Below are positions 1 through 11,541 of a stretch of DNA of 64,000 nucleotides, one piece after another; the stretch's first letter is position 1; every line of letters begins with the position of its first letter. A model generated the notes under the pieces. The model did not search any database and was not told where the DNA came from. It saw only the letters and a list, made by a program, of their open reading frames with translations. The stretch is from assembly GCA_963920765.1 (NCBI GenBank), contig OY987244.1, positions 15,936,501 to 16,000,500 of the forward strand, read 5' to 3'. This DNA is from Ulota crispa. Its lineage: Eukaryota; Streptophyta; Bryopsida; Orthotrichales; Orthotrichaceae. The position numbers and the translations under genes were made by a program.

Positions 1-3000
1 ACAAATACCAAACTGAGGAAAAATTGTTTAAGTAGGTATCCACAAATTTCTAATACACAAAGATTATTTAAAAGTGCGAACAGGTATTCCGAGCTTAAAG
101 TTGCTCTGCTACCTATCATGCTAATTATATACGCTGCCATGGGCTGCAGTAACTCGACCAAATATTAGGGTCAAACGAGGATAAGAATCATGGAAGGCGT
201 CAAATATACCTGTAAAGACTCAGCGGTCTCTTCAGTTGCCTGAAGTGCCACACGACAATCATCTAGCTCCCATTGTAAGTTGGTCATGCGTTCCCGCTCC
301 GCCCAAACAGCTTGCTGCAATACTTCTCGACTTTTTCGTCGCATCCCGTCCAGCTCACCTTCTAAATCCCTCACCTGCTCAAATACGCCAAAACTTGTCA
401 GCAAATAGACCTCTTATCATAAAAGCCACAAAGTCGGTCCTAGTTCCGTTGGGCTGAACGTATGAAATGAAGACTAATGCTGATGACTGTCAACCTCGCA
501 GGGCAAAAGAATCGTTCTCATGTGACGCCCTGTCTTTTTAAATATGTGGAGTTGAATATATACAACCCTGTAGATCAAAACATAATAATCTTACCTTAAT
601 AGTAAGAAATTCCTTGACGGCTGTTTCTTGATTCAAGCGACCTAGCAGGTCTTCCATGTCCAATTTTGAAGCCACAAGGCGTCTCTGCAATGTAGCCATC
701 ACTCGTCTGACCTTGGTTCGCTGGTCCACTGGCAAAATCAACCCTACTCCTTTAAGAGACTCTGCGTCCATCAGACTGGGATCACCACTAGGATCGCCGA
801 CCGACAAACCCCAGGAGGGGTTTTCAAGAGGTACATCCATAGAAACTCCTCTATACAGCTCACTTCCTGGCGCAGAGCTCATCTCACTGAATAAACTTTC
901 TTGAGATACCCTGCGTCTATGCCGAGGTCTCAAATTTTCCGAGTCCAAACTCAAGGTGGGTCTTATAGCTGTTCCATCCAAGCTTGCTCCTGCCAAGCCC
1001 ACTTGTTTCTCATTTGTACCAGCTTCAATTTCTTGGTCTTTCTGCATTACAATTTGTAACGATGGCTGCACAAACCCAAACAAATACAACCACGCTAATG
1101 AGTATTATCACAATTAAAGATCAAATGCAAAGTGTAAGATTTCACATTTCAATTCTCATACTAACTAAAAATAAAACACAATATAAAAAGGCTCGAACTG
1201 AGTGACAAATATTCATCCAACTATGTCATACGCACTGTAATCCTGAACAAACTAGTCTTGCAAATAGAGGCCCTCGAGGGGACATTAAAGCGTGGAGGAA
1301 AGCCCTCTTTGTTTTAAGGGGACCCTCTTCTCGTTCAATCCTGCCAATTGATTCCCATTAAAATTGGACTCAATAAAACTGGAGCTGCATGTCTTGTATA
1401 CACACATGTACCCTGAAATCTACGTACTACTATAGATAGCCCCTACACGCAAATCATTCCATGCACCCAATACAGTCTTTACATGTATGCCAACAGACAT
1501 ACCTCATCTGTTGCAATGTCATCCGTGAAATCTGCTTGATTCTGCGAATCTGCCCCAACTGCTTCCATATCATTCTTAGTCATTTCCACTGGGATGCTCC
1601 TTTCTTGCTGCTGCCTCTCTACGCCGTCTGTTGATTCAGCAACAACGGCAGCATGCTCTTCAATAGCCAGGCCTTCTATTTCCAGATCCGGACCAACGTC
1701 ACTCCCTTTGCTTGGAGTGCCACCGACAGAATTCTCATAAGTTGCATCACTCCCATAATCCAAAGTAGAGTATCCACCAGATGCAACTGAGGAACCACCT
1801 CCAGTCCATGACAACCCAGAGCGAAGACTAGGAGTGGAATGCAATAACATATTGCTGGTCACACTAAGCTGCGATTGCCTTTCCGAGATGGAGGTTACAG
1901 CTGCTAGCACCAACCATCATCGCTGTAAGAAAAAATAGAATTTGTAGAAAAACACCTCCCAAAATCAGATATGATCATTTTTGTAATTACAGTTCGTAGG
2001 AACATACCAGCTCGAACAGCAGCTTCCAGCTCCAGAAACGAGGCTAGCGGTACGCTACGGGAGATATCGATATCAGCAAGTAACCTTTCCATCCAATCTT
2101 CTAAAGCATGTCTTCTCTGTGCAAGGGCAACGTGCACTTGATTAGTTAAATTCGCCTAAATATACTCAATGAACACAGTTACCGACAAGAACGTGGGAAA
2201 ATCAGATACCGACTCTAAGAACTTCAGTGTTCGGAACATGCCACATGAATACTCATGAAGGCTTTGGACTGTCTACAACCACCTGTACGGTGAAAGAATT
2301 TATCGTTGTAGGAATTTCACCCTTACCTCCTCAAGCAGAGACTGGCTGGAATTAATCCGCATCAAGGAATTCTTAGGAGGAGCCGCTGGCAACTTCTTCT
2401 TGGGAAATAACTTCCTAAGCTGAAAACAAATACAAGACCAAGTCATCGGCGGAACTTGTTGAGCATAAGGATGGTCGACAATATGACCAGACAGCATTTG
2501 TCGAAAGAGCTGAAACACTGCCATCAGCAACAACTGTTCTAGTATGGAGGAAGCAAACAAATAACATGTCAGCTCATGGATACAATAAATGAAATCAGAC
2601 AGAAGCTCGGACTTCATAACATACCGCAGCATACAGCTTCAGGAAATCGCTGAACCTTCGAAGGGTTAGCCGCAAAGTGCTGATGCCATCTGGGGACTGG
2701 ATACCAACTTGGACTTTGAAAAACTGCCACACAAAAATTAATTCGTACCAATATCGCCGCACATATATCAAGACATCCTTTATCAGCGTCCACAGCTTGT
2801 AACCCCAACCAAACATATATCAATCCGATTCCAGCTTATGCAGCACAAATATGTGGCGGTTCGAGAATATTAAAGCTGAAATAATTGAGCAGATAGACAG
2901 GGTCAATGTACGATACCACAGTCGGATTAACAGCTTTTCCGTTGGAATCTTTCGCTTCAGGTACGGCAGCCCATGAAGGGATAAAAACACAATAGCTCCA

Positions 3001-4040
3001 TCCTGTACGAGGATCATGCGGCCACAAAGTCTGAGGACCATTCTGTATCAATCCAATTCACAAAACCTTACGTTGTTAGCCAATTGTAGCTTCATATCGA
3101 ATCCATGCGCATCCAAAATGCGACACTGCAGATTCCTCTGCCTACGTGATACACTTCAGTGTCAAGCTCACGAAAAATGGCCAATTACAAGGCTAGAGTA
3201 AGAAGCCAAAGTACTGTCCAATTCTGGCCTCTCAGATACTTGTGTAAAACAATAACGGCAAAATGTAAAATGAGAGTGCCGGAGGGAACAATGAAGAAAA
3301 ATCTCAAAGAAGTGTCAGATCCTACAATCCAACATCTAATTTACATTGATCCACATTGATACACGCAACAGTCTCAAAGTACATAATAAGCAGCTGCTAC
3401 ACAAGTATGCAGATCTATACCCGATTCAAAAATTTCCTACCCGATCAGTACAAGTAAACACGGCCTTCTAGCAATAGATTTCGCACTAATCAAGCTGTCT
3501 TCCTCGAGAACAGAAATTGCAAGAGTCGAACCACTGAGAGGATTCCACCTAATAAGATCAAGTGCAAATGGCAAACTAACCGTAAAGAGAAAAATCCAAT
3601 GCCTCAAGACTAAGAACAGTGAAGAAATTCTCAAGAACGTATCAGGCATTACACTACAATACCTAATTTCATCAGAGAATAGTGCTACACCAAATTGTAC
3701 AATACCGATACGATCTGTTCCAGTCTCAAAAGGATCCGACCTGGTCGGCACGGCTTCTAACTTAACAATAGAATTAGCAGTGAAATCTGCAAGAGTCAAA
3801 ACCTCGACCTAATAACATTGAATGCAAGTGACAACTAACCTCAAAAACAGAGGAAAGGTCAATCCAAACGCAGAGAATTCATGCGAGCAATCACGAGAAC
3901 AGGAAGGACGAGCAGAAATGCGATTCCGAGAGGAATTCGAAAGTGAATACCCAGCGTTGAGGAGCGGAACTGGCGTCGATCCCGAGCGGCAGAGGCGACG
4001 ATCCATCGTGCCGGTGCCGTGGCGGGCTCCGTCCTGCCAT
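1..4040 (-). CDS. EREX: EREX-like PX-domain protein, 5' and central part (runs off left edge)
   Basis: Plant EREX/EREL proteins bind PI3P on endosomes through a PX domain and act as effectors of canonical RAB5 in transport to the vacuole (family knowledge). Coding exons read from GT-AG borders with consistent phase: 3951-4040, 2917-3042, 2625-2723, 2327-2419, 2008-2116, 1503-1900, 595-1065, 210-374; about 517 residues. The start is the ATG at 4040, opening [13 protein letters not shown], which matches the plant EREX N terminus; exon 2 has [15 protein letters not shown] landmarks: RRFSDF (about 94-99), APPK (about 118-121) and [13 protein letters not shown] (from 137). A Ser-rich, acidic linker follows, then a predicted coiled coil (about 420-517). 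The family is about 700-750 residues, so the coiled-coil C terminus lies beyond position 1; a possible acceptor sits near 13-14. Exon 6 could start at 1903 instead of 1900 (both in frame). EREL paralogues are the alternative name. Confidence 0.92.
3515..3880. repeat. Weak local duplication inside EREX intron 1
   Basis: Two stretches of the 908 bp first intron (about 3519-3610 and 3788-3880) share GCAAGAGTC, CCTAATAA, an AAGTG block, ACTAACC and AATCCAA in the same order with small gaps. It looks like an old tandem duplication. The rest of the intron is featureless. Confidence 0.35.
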
Positions 4041-4289
4041 CACATGGACTCTCCTACTGCTGGTACTGCTACTGATCGTCGTCGTTGTTGTTGTTGTTGT
4101 GGTGGTGGTGGCTGCAACGGTGAATCAGAGGAAGCAAGCACCATGCCTCAAATCCAGCATCGACGCGGAGGAATTGGCACACCTCGCAGCGAGGGTTGGT
4201 GTTGTACGTAGGGCTTGTGTGCAAGCGAGCAAGCAAGGCTTTTCTGTTCGTCGCAAAGGCTTCGTCCACGGCCAAACCCCGCCAACGCC
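4041..4289 (-). promoter_or_regulatory. EREX 5' leader and proximal promoter
   Basis: GC-rich stretch immediately upstream of the EREX start codon. It carries a short microsatellite of GTT then GGT units at about 4080-4112. A leader and promoter are inferred from position only; no TATA box or transcription start can be assigned. Confidence 0.4.
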
Positions 4290-5090
4290 GTCCTTTTCCC
4301 TTTTTTCTTTCTCTGCCTTTATCTTTTTTCCCTCTCTTTTTCTTTCTCAGCCTTTCTTTCTCTGCTTTTTTTCTTTTTTCTTTTTCTGCCTTTCTTTCTC
4401 TGTCGTTTTCATTTCTCTTTCTCTGTCTTTTTAAATTTTCTTTCTCTGCCTTTTTTGTTCTTCATTTTCTATCTTTTTCCTTTAACATTATCTGCTTTTT
4501 TGGTTCTCTGCCTTATTCTTTCTCTGCCCTTTTTGTTCTTCTTTCTGTATCTTTTTTCCTTTTTCGTTCTCTGTCTTTTTTGTTCTTCATTTTCTATCTT
4601 TTTCCTTTAACATTGTCTGCTTTTTTGGTTCTCTGCCTTATTCTTTCTCTGCCCTTTTTGTTCTTCTTTCTGTATCTTTTTTCCTTTTTCGTTCTCTGTC
4701 TTTTTCATTTCTTTCCTTACATTTTCCTTTTTCTTTCTCTGCCTTTTTCCTTTTTCTTTCTGTGTGTTTTTCCTTTCTCTTTCTGTGTCTTTTTCATTTC
4801 TCTTTAAATTGTCTGCCTTTTGCCTTTTTCTTTCTGTATCTTTTTCATTTCTCTTTGTTTGCCTATTTCCTTTTTCTTTCTCTGTCTTTTTCATTTCTCC
4901 TTCTTTATCTTTTTCACTTTTCTTTCTTTGCCTTTTTTGTTCTCTGCCTTTTTCTTTCCTTGCCTTTTTCCTTCTTCATTCTGTTTCTTTTTTTGTTTTC
5001 TTTTCTCTCTCTTTTACATTTTTCATTCTTTGCATTTCCTTTTTTCTTTCTATGCCTTTTTCCTTCTCCTTCTCTCTTGAACTTCTTATC
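4290..5090. repeat. Polypyrimidine low-complexity tract
   Basis: About 800 bp almost entirely of T and C on the plus strand, built from degenerate units such as TTTTTCTTTCTCTGCC. Every long open frame here is an artefact of low complexity (runs of F, S and L, or K, E and R on the other strand). It sits about 250 bp upstream of the EREX start. Confidence 0.93.
4451..4700. repeat. 125 bp tandem duplication inside the pyrimidine tract
   Basis: Copies 4451-4575 and 4576-4700 are near-identical at an offset of exactly 125 bp, including rare purine-bearing words such as TTTAACATT and GCCTTATTC. This is a recent segmental duplication rather than simple-sequence similarity. Confidence 0.85.
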
Positions 5091-6165
5091 TCTACTAGGG
5101 GCTTCCCTAGGATGAAGGGCAAGCAAAGATTGAGATAAGGGAGCTCCACCAATTATTTCCCATCTCTTGTCATTGTTACTACGGTGTGTGACACTTTAAA
5201 CCAGCACACCCAAAGAAGCGGCCAAATTCTTGGGCAACTTCTTTTTCTTCCCTTTTGCCTAGATTTGCTCTAAAGTGCAAAGAAGTACCAATCTCATAGG
5301 CAAATTCTTGGATCTACCACAATGGACATCAATGCCTTGACAACATCTCGATCAATTCAGTTTGTCACTTAGTCAATGGGATTTAAATTAAATATTAATT
5401 TTAGGGCATCAAGTGCCAGAGTAGCCAATTCTTTGCTCTCTTAGAGTAAAATGTCAAATAGTTGCCATTTTTTAATGATGATAACTTTTTTTGGCAATCA
5501 TTGACTCCAATTTGTCTTTGCGACTTTTTCCCTAACATCTCATTGCTTATAGTTACAAAGAGTTATGATTTTTTGAGGTTTTCTATAAATAGTTACTATG
5601 TTTGTTACATCTTTGTTGGTTTATGTTGACTTGCATTATATGATCTTTGATGCCAAAACAACAACAGTGATGGGTAAGGAGAGAGTAATTGGCTCAATCC
5701 CATGGTCTCTCTACTTGGTTGGCCATAGTGCAGAGCAGCCCCAATATATGTTTAATCTTGAGGGGCACCATAAGCTATTGGAATTTTTTTTACAATTCTA
5801 CAAACTTAGCAACTTTGGGAACTCCAAAAATAGGAGTATACATCAAAGTGTGAACCCTATGGGCAATTGTATAAAGTTCTCAACCAAATGAAGCCCTAGG
5901 TTGAAAAAGAAAAAAAAAAGAAAAAGAAAAAAAAGATTCCGTAGTCTAGGGTTTTTTTCCTTACTAGAGTTTTGCCTAAATCTTACCTCAAAATGCCTTT
6001 AGCAATCATTGCACTCAAAATTTTAAGTAGAAAAGTGGAAGAAATTGCCAAATCCTTACTTGTGCAGACACATAATTTGCCAAATTCTGGATGAAAATAA
6101 CTTATATTATAGTAGTAAAAAAATTGGATGAACATGCACAAATCATTCACATTTTCCAATTTTAG
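5091..6165. other. Intergenic, no gene seen
   Basis: AT-rich sequence with an A-rich run near 5905-5935. Phrases such as GGATGAACATGCAC (6126-6139) recur near 36989, and GGATGAAATTGCC-like phrases recur near 29615, so part of this is an old dispersed repeat. The frame at 5598-5891 shows nothing recognisable. Confidence 0.5.
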
Positions 6166-6358
6166 CTACACTAAATATTGCATTTAGGTTGTTCCACACT
6201 AATTCTCATATCTTACACTTTGATTGCTATAAAAATGATTTTCATCACTAATTAATGCAAAAAAGCCAATTTTAAAAAGCCTTGCAACATAACATTTAGT
6301 AGCTTGAAGAGAGGTTGCCTTTCCCTCTCTTTAGGTATCATCCATGAACTTCATCTTG

Positions 6359-6362
<4 letters not shown>

Positions 6363-6389
<27 letters not shown>
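6363..6389. repeat. (AT)n microsatellite
   Basis: Uninterrupted AT dinucleotides within the family A copy. Confidence 0.95.
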
Positions 6390-6396
<7 letters not shown>

Positions 6397-6513
6397 GATT
6401 AATATTAATAAAATTTCCCTGACATGTCTGGGCCCCACATTAAAGTATGTGCATTAAACCGAGCCTCTCTTTCATAAACTTTGACAAATTCAACCAAGTG
6501 TCCCCATAGTTAA

Positions 6514-6543
6514 AGAATGGTGTGGAATATTCCACACCATTCT
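6514..6543. repeat. Perfect 30 bp palindrome
   Basis: Arms AGAATGGTGTGGAAT and its exact complement with no loop. It lies inside the family A copy. Confidence 0.9.
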
Positions 6544-6701
6544 CTTGGAGGGAGGGTAACCTTTACTAATGCTAATAAATGTTATGAACCATTACAAAAC
6601 TGCTGCAGAAAAAATTAGCAAAGTTCAAGTTGTAAACTATGTGAAATCCAAACATGGTCAAACATTAGTGTGAGACAATCTAAATGCAATATTGAGTGTA
6701 G

Positions 6702-7391
6702 TTTTCCTTACCTGCGTGCATTCTGGGCTGCGGGTCGCTCTACCTCGACAAATTAAAAAAATACCCTGCAGAGTGGCCCGTCCTTCTTGGCAACCATCGT
6801 TGCTGTCTTCTGTTCTCTTCCCCGAAACCCTAATTTGCTCCCCGCTGCCATAGCATAGCATTCGTGTTGCGGTATTCGCAGCAGCTCTCCCCAACGCTCT
6901 TCCCCTCGTGTTTTTTATCACACAATTTACATTTCCCCGCTGCTATTACGGCCGTTCCTGCTTTTGTCCAGGTGCTCGCTCCGCGCTCTTCTCACGGTTT
7001 GCAGTAAAAGCATGGAGCGTTGGCGTCTTGTATTGTAATCTCCTTTTTTTTATTATAAAATTTTCATCGTCCTTAAGAACATCACTGGTGGTGTGTCTGC
7101 AGTTGTTCATGCTAGAGCTTAGTGTGTGTTTTGAATTCGTGCAAGGCTGATTCTTGACATTCGAATAGTTCTGGCAGCTACTTAAGGAGTGTGATCGGTA
7201 TATGATACGATTTGAAGGTCGTGAGCTTTGACGGCAGGAATTGGAGGCGGCATGTGATATTACAAAGGTGCAGAATGCAAGACACGCTTGTCGACATGGA
7301 GTGAGAGATTTGCAGCTACAGCCAGTTCAAGGGAAGTAGTCAATTGCCAGTGATCGAAAAAGGCTATGATCGAAGGGGAAGGCTAACAACC
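6702..7391 (+). promoter_or_regulatory. Leader and promoter region of the small-protein gene
   Basis: GC content rises from about 6710. The stretch contains several short upstream ATGs and no long frame of conserved look. Its role is inferred from position; the transcription start cannot be fixed. Confidence 0.4.
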
Positions 7392-9095
7392 ATGCAGATG
7401 ATAAGTTCCGAGGCTGTGGAGGCGGCCGCCATGGCTTCCAAGTACCGCAAGTATGAGCGCGACTATTTGCGACGCATCAATCACCTCTACTTCTCCGGTG
7501 CCAAGCCCGACAACACCGGTAACAATCCTCTGCTGCTACTCACTTCATTCCATGCTTCGAATTTCCCATCGCATTTCTTCCTTTCTTTCTTTCTAGTGAT
7601 TTCAAATAATTTCAATGATTGGACCTCTACACTAATTGCAACATGGCTTTTTTTTCTTTTTTTTTTCATTCCTCGTGCTTCTAGAGTGTTCTAGCTTTCT
7701 AATTCATCAGAGCTCTTGTCCAACGTTGAATTGAGAGACTACAGCTGAAGTGCATAATTTTTCAAAGAAGCATTGACAAGAAAGTAAATGTAGTTAGCCA
7801 TAAACGCAGTCCAAGAAAATTCACTCTCAAACATTGCTGCATTCTTGGTAATCTTGTTCCCAAATCTTGATCTGAGAGAGAGATTGCAGCGTGAGTGCAT
7901 AGATTTTCAACGAAGTTGATATCAAAACGCTGTCCAAATACTTGATTGTGAAACATTTCAGCTTTTTGGTAATCCTTTAATCCTTAATGTTGATCCAAGA
8001 GATTTCAGATCGAATACGGAGTTTTGAAGATTATTTGTTCTATTTTTTGTGTTATTGTCAGTTCGAAGAAGAATTGACAAGAACTCGAAAGTTGTTAGCC
8101 AAATGCTGTTGAATCAATCGAATCTGAAGTATTATGGCTTTCTTGATGAACTAGTAATTGTTTCTGTGTGCATGAACATATAGTACGGTCGGGGTTTAGA
8201 GGTTTAGACATTAGGTGATGCAAAGCGTTAACGCATAATAAATTTAGCAGCTTGTTGATGGATGTCGATGGATTCTGTTTATTACTCCTTCATTGTGTCG
8301 ATATGGATTTGAGCTGGCTGAAGGAAGAGCAGATCATATTTTGTATAGTGTAGTGTATTATTGATAATTTTTTGTTCTCGGAGTCTGCTTTGCTCTCGGA
8401 TGCTTTGGAGGTGTAATTCTCGAGAAGATTAGTTCTGAGCTATATGTAGAAGCAACTTCCGTACTATTACAATTAAACAAGCTGAGTTTTACTGGATAGC
8501 TCTTCCAAATCCTACATGTATTACTTTCACTCTGAATTGGTATCTTTTATAGGGCAGTATTCGTAATTGACTAGAAGAACTAGCCGATTCGTATCCATGT
8601 AGTACTGATAGATGGATGCATATTGCAGGTGACCTATTTGAGAGCGTTGCTACTGTCGACGAGTTTGAAATTAAAGAGGGCAAGTAAGTGACTCAAAAAG
8701 CAATGAAATTTATGTTAGATCTCCTTGAGCTTCTGTTTTTAGCAACATTACACTTGCGAATGAGAGTTGGCTGGGACAATATAGAGCTACACTTTTTCAC
8801 ATGGTCAGTTTGATATATTCTCTTAGACAACTTTGCAATGACCCTGTAGTTCTGTTCATAGATCTGCTACCATTAAAAGTGCGTTTTACCTCGTCCTCAT
8901 TCCCGAGGTTTTGGCTGTGTCAGGGAAGCTCCAATGAAGAAATTTCTTGCGAATTCGGCTCTTGTAAACAGGGATTCTTCAACCCCGAAGATCGAATCCA
9001 AGGATGTGGATTGCAATCTACCGTCAACTTCTAGTAAAAAATCCCAGCGTGCTACCCCAGATGGTAATCGAAAACGAGACAGGAATAATAAATGA
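7392..9095 (+). CDS. Small basic protein of unknown function, three exons
   Basis: Exons 7392-7518, 8629-8683 and 8924-9095 join in frame through GT-AG introns (donor GTAACA, acceptor TTGCAG; donor GTAAGT, acceptor GTGTCAG) to give 117 residues ending at TGA 9093-9095. The start could instead be the in-frame ATG at 7431, which sits in the strong context GCCGCCATGG. The best block is SKYRKYERDYLRRINHLYFS (residues 16-35), then GDLFESVATVDEFEIKEGK, then a Ser/Lys-rich tail ending GNRKRDRNNK that looks nuclear-targeting. No signal peptide or membrane segment. I recall similar short Y-R-K-rich plant proteins without an assigned role, but cannot name the family. Evidence that it is real: three exons in phase, GC-rich exons in AT-rich introns, and a low-complexity disordered tail as in many small nuclear proteins. 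Confidence 0.7.
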
Positions 9096-10558
9096 GCACA
9101 ATTACTCACTAGGCCATCTGATCCATATGACCATTTAAGTTGTGTATACAAGTCTTTGAGCTGTAGAGACCTTCTGAAGCAATTGTGAGGATCATGCTAA
9201 CGCATATAACTCTCACTTTTCTTTGTATTTATGTCGATATAGCTGTACTTTTCTCATAAAAAATGTGGTTACGTGTATACTGGGATGTCAAGTAGCACCT
9301 TTTTTCATGCAACGCAGTTCTTCCTTTCTAAATGCTGCTATGGTTTCTGTCAATGCTTAGTATCTCTTGCAGCCGTTAATAATGTAAAACGATATTAGGC
9401 TACAGCTATGGATGCCCAGGTTTGCATAAGAAATGCTGCTACGCAAGAATCCGCTCCTCATGTCATGAAGGGTACTATCGATTTCTAGCACAAAGACAGA
9501 GATGAAGGTAACTATATACTTCATTGAGAGAGAAAGCTCTCCGTAAGGCATTCGATGCTGTCCTTTGGTAGGTACGAAGTGTTTCTTGCATTTTGTTCAA
9601 AGTTTTATTTCAGATGCATTTGATAACCAATCCTCGTTTTACGGATACACACTCAGAGTCTGTTTAATTTACTTTATGATTTGCGAATCTAATACTCTCT
9701 GGACATTTAATCTGAATATAAGCAGACGGTTTGAGGAAATATCGCCATCCATGGCGTCGTCCGTTCGGAGAAATGGGGAAAGCTGTTGCGCAGAAATGGT
9801 CACCATGTCAACCATGGCAGGCCTTGTTTCGTAGCAATAACCATCACAGTTGAGAGATCAGGTAGCGAAATTCTTAAAGCCTGGGTCATTGAGTTTCCAT
9901 GCAAGTCACTGGACCGATTCAAGTCTCTGCTGATATAAAACAGCCCAAAGTTGCCATGAAGGTTGAACATTTCACCTAAGAAGCTGGTGCGAAAATACGA
10001 GCATTTGCTGTTGTTTTCACTTTTTGATTGATGAAATTGCACTAATGGGGAAACATTCGAGTCTGTGGCATCTGCCTGCTGAGATTCTCACTCTATGATT
10101 ATTGGAGGCCTTGTATGATAAGGCTGGAGTTTTTTTGGTTTATACATCATACAGTTACGTTTTATACTGTTGGTGAAGCCTGGATTATAAAAGTCCGGTT
10201 TATACCTGCGTGCGGCCTTTGGTAGACTAAGATGATGCTTTTCTTTTTTCTCATTGACTTGTTATCATCTAGTTCTGGTTCTTTGCGTCGAGGCTTCTTA
10301 TCTCATACTACGCGTTTTCTGCACGGCAACGCGTACAGACATTTTGGATATTATATTTTACTGTCATATCTTTACACTCGACAACTGTACACGAGGTAAG
10401 TTAGCTCTACCATATGTTTCTTCAGGGACACTTCGTAGACAGGTATTTTCCTCTACTTGCATATATTTACCTCCTTTGGTAGTAAATTCGTACACATCGG
10501 TAATTCTGTGTCATTTGTACTAGTTGGTGAAACCTACTCATAAGGAAATCATGTAATA
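9096..10558. other. 3' flank and intergenic, no gene seen
   Basis: Begins with the probable 3' UTR of the small-protein gene. Frames at 9565-9834 and 9800-10042 lack recognisable motifs or exon-like borders. No repeat family found elsewhere in the window is seen here. Confidence 0.5.
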
Positions 10559-10869
10559 AGGTAGGAGGCTCAAATTCGGAGCACCTCCTCAAATGTACTC
10601 TTTTCTGTACATCTTGTTTTTCATAGCCCTTCAACAATGTACAGTTCATGTACATTTGAGGAGGTGCTCCATTATAGAGCCCTATGGCCTTTCCACTTCA
10701 AATATTCATAGCTAATTCCACAAAGTTCCAAAAATTATGAAACAAGTTGGATTAGATGCGGATTCTTCTTGTCTTTCAAGGAAAGTTTACCGAAAATCAT
10801 TTCAAGGAGTTTCACCTACCCAAAATTCAGTTTCAGCCCTTAGATGCTCCATTTATGAGCCTCCTACCT
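10559..10869. mobile_element. Family B element (TA-flanked, AGGTAG ends)
   Basis: Inverted ends AGGTAGGAGGCTCA, flanked by TA at 10557-10558 and 10870-10871. Internal inverted segments (CACCTCCTCAAATGTAC and its complement) sit near the left end. Other copies: 14238, 16608, 22660, 41764. Confidence 0.85.
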
Positions 10870-10871
10870 TA

Positions 10872-11541
10872 GGTGGTTCTTGATTGAATTGAGCATACGT
10901 CAGTCTCGTTACCTATAAGATCATTAGAAAAACGATCCAGACATAGTGAATCATTAACTCCGTCTTTTACACCTGATTTCTTCCTGTGTTAAGTTGTACA
11001 GACAGATTAAGAGGTGAACTTCAGGAAATCCGACTGACCGACTGCGTGGAAGGCCAGGTCAAAGAATCGGGTGACCCCACCATGAGCTCCCTACTTCTGA
11101 GAAAGGGCATGTTTGCAATTAAAACCATGTCGGATGCACTGCCCCGCTCTGCATATAGAGGTACTGCTCCTGAAACTGAGACGATTGCAACTGTGTATGT
11201 GACTTTCAAGACACATAATCAATTATATTCTCATCGTCAGTAGCAACCAGTTTCCAATTTTGTACTCTTCAGCTTCATTTGGTGAAGCTTTTCTCGTTGT
11301 GATGCACGTGGAGAGGGTTGGCGGTGAAAGACACAGAGTGTTTGGAGGGGTAGAAAATTGGGGATCGCAAGTTGAAAGTGAGGTTGAAGGCTAAGTAAGA
11401 GCCAGGGAGAAAAGATTCAGGGAGTTGCTGACTTTGGAGGGGTAGAGTCCCAAAGGAGAGAGAGAATTGCTGAATTCATTACCACTGAATTTTGCGCAAT
11501 TCTAATTGCAGATTTGAGTTACGTTGTTGAGAAAGAGAATC
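10872..11541 (+). promoter_or_regulatory. Upstream region and leader of the AP2/ERF gene
   Basis: Purine-rich from about 11300 (GGAGAGGG, GAGAGAGAGAA), like a plant 5' leader. The 85-codon frame at 10986-11243 starts with TTG and has no recognisable motif. Role inferred from position. Confidence 0.4.

Larger units (their letters stand above)
6166..6701. mobile_element. Family A element, variant copy
   Basis: Inverted ends CTACACTAAATATTGCATTT (left) and the complement of CTACACTCAATATTGCATTT (right) match other family A copies. Both subterminal parts resemble the right side of other copies, so it is rearranged. It ends about 690 bp upstream of the small-protein gene. No clear target duplication. 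Confidence 0.65.

Noticed and set aside
4196-5138. Several long open frames in the pyrimidine tract
   Set aside because: Translation of C/T low complexity; only F, S, L and C on one strand and K, E and R on the other.
10986-11243. 85-codon frame upstream of the ERF gene
   Set aside because: No ATG at its start, no motif, and it lies in the probable promoter or leader.
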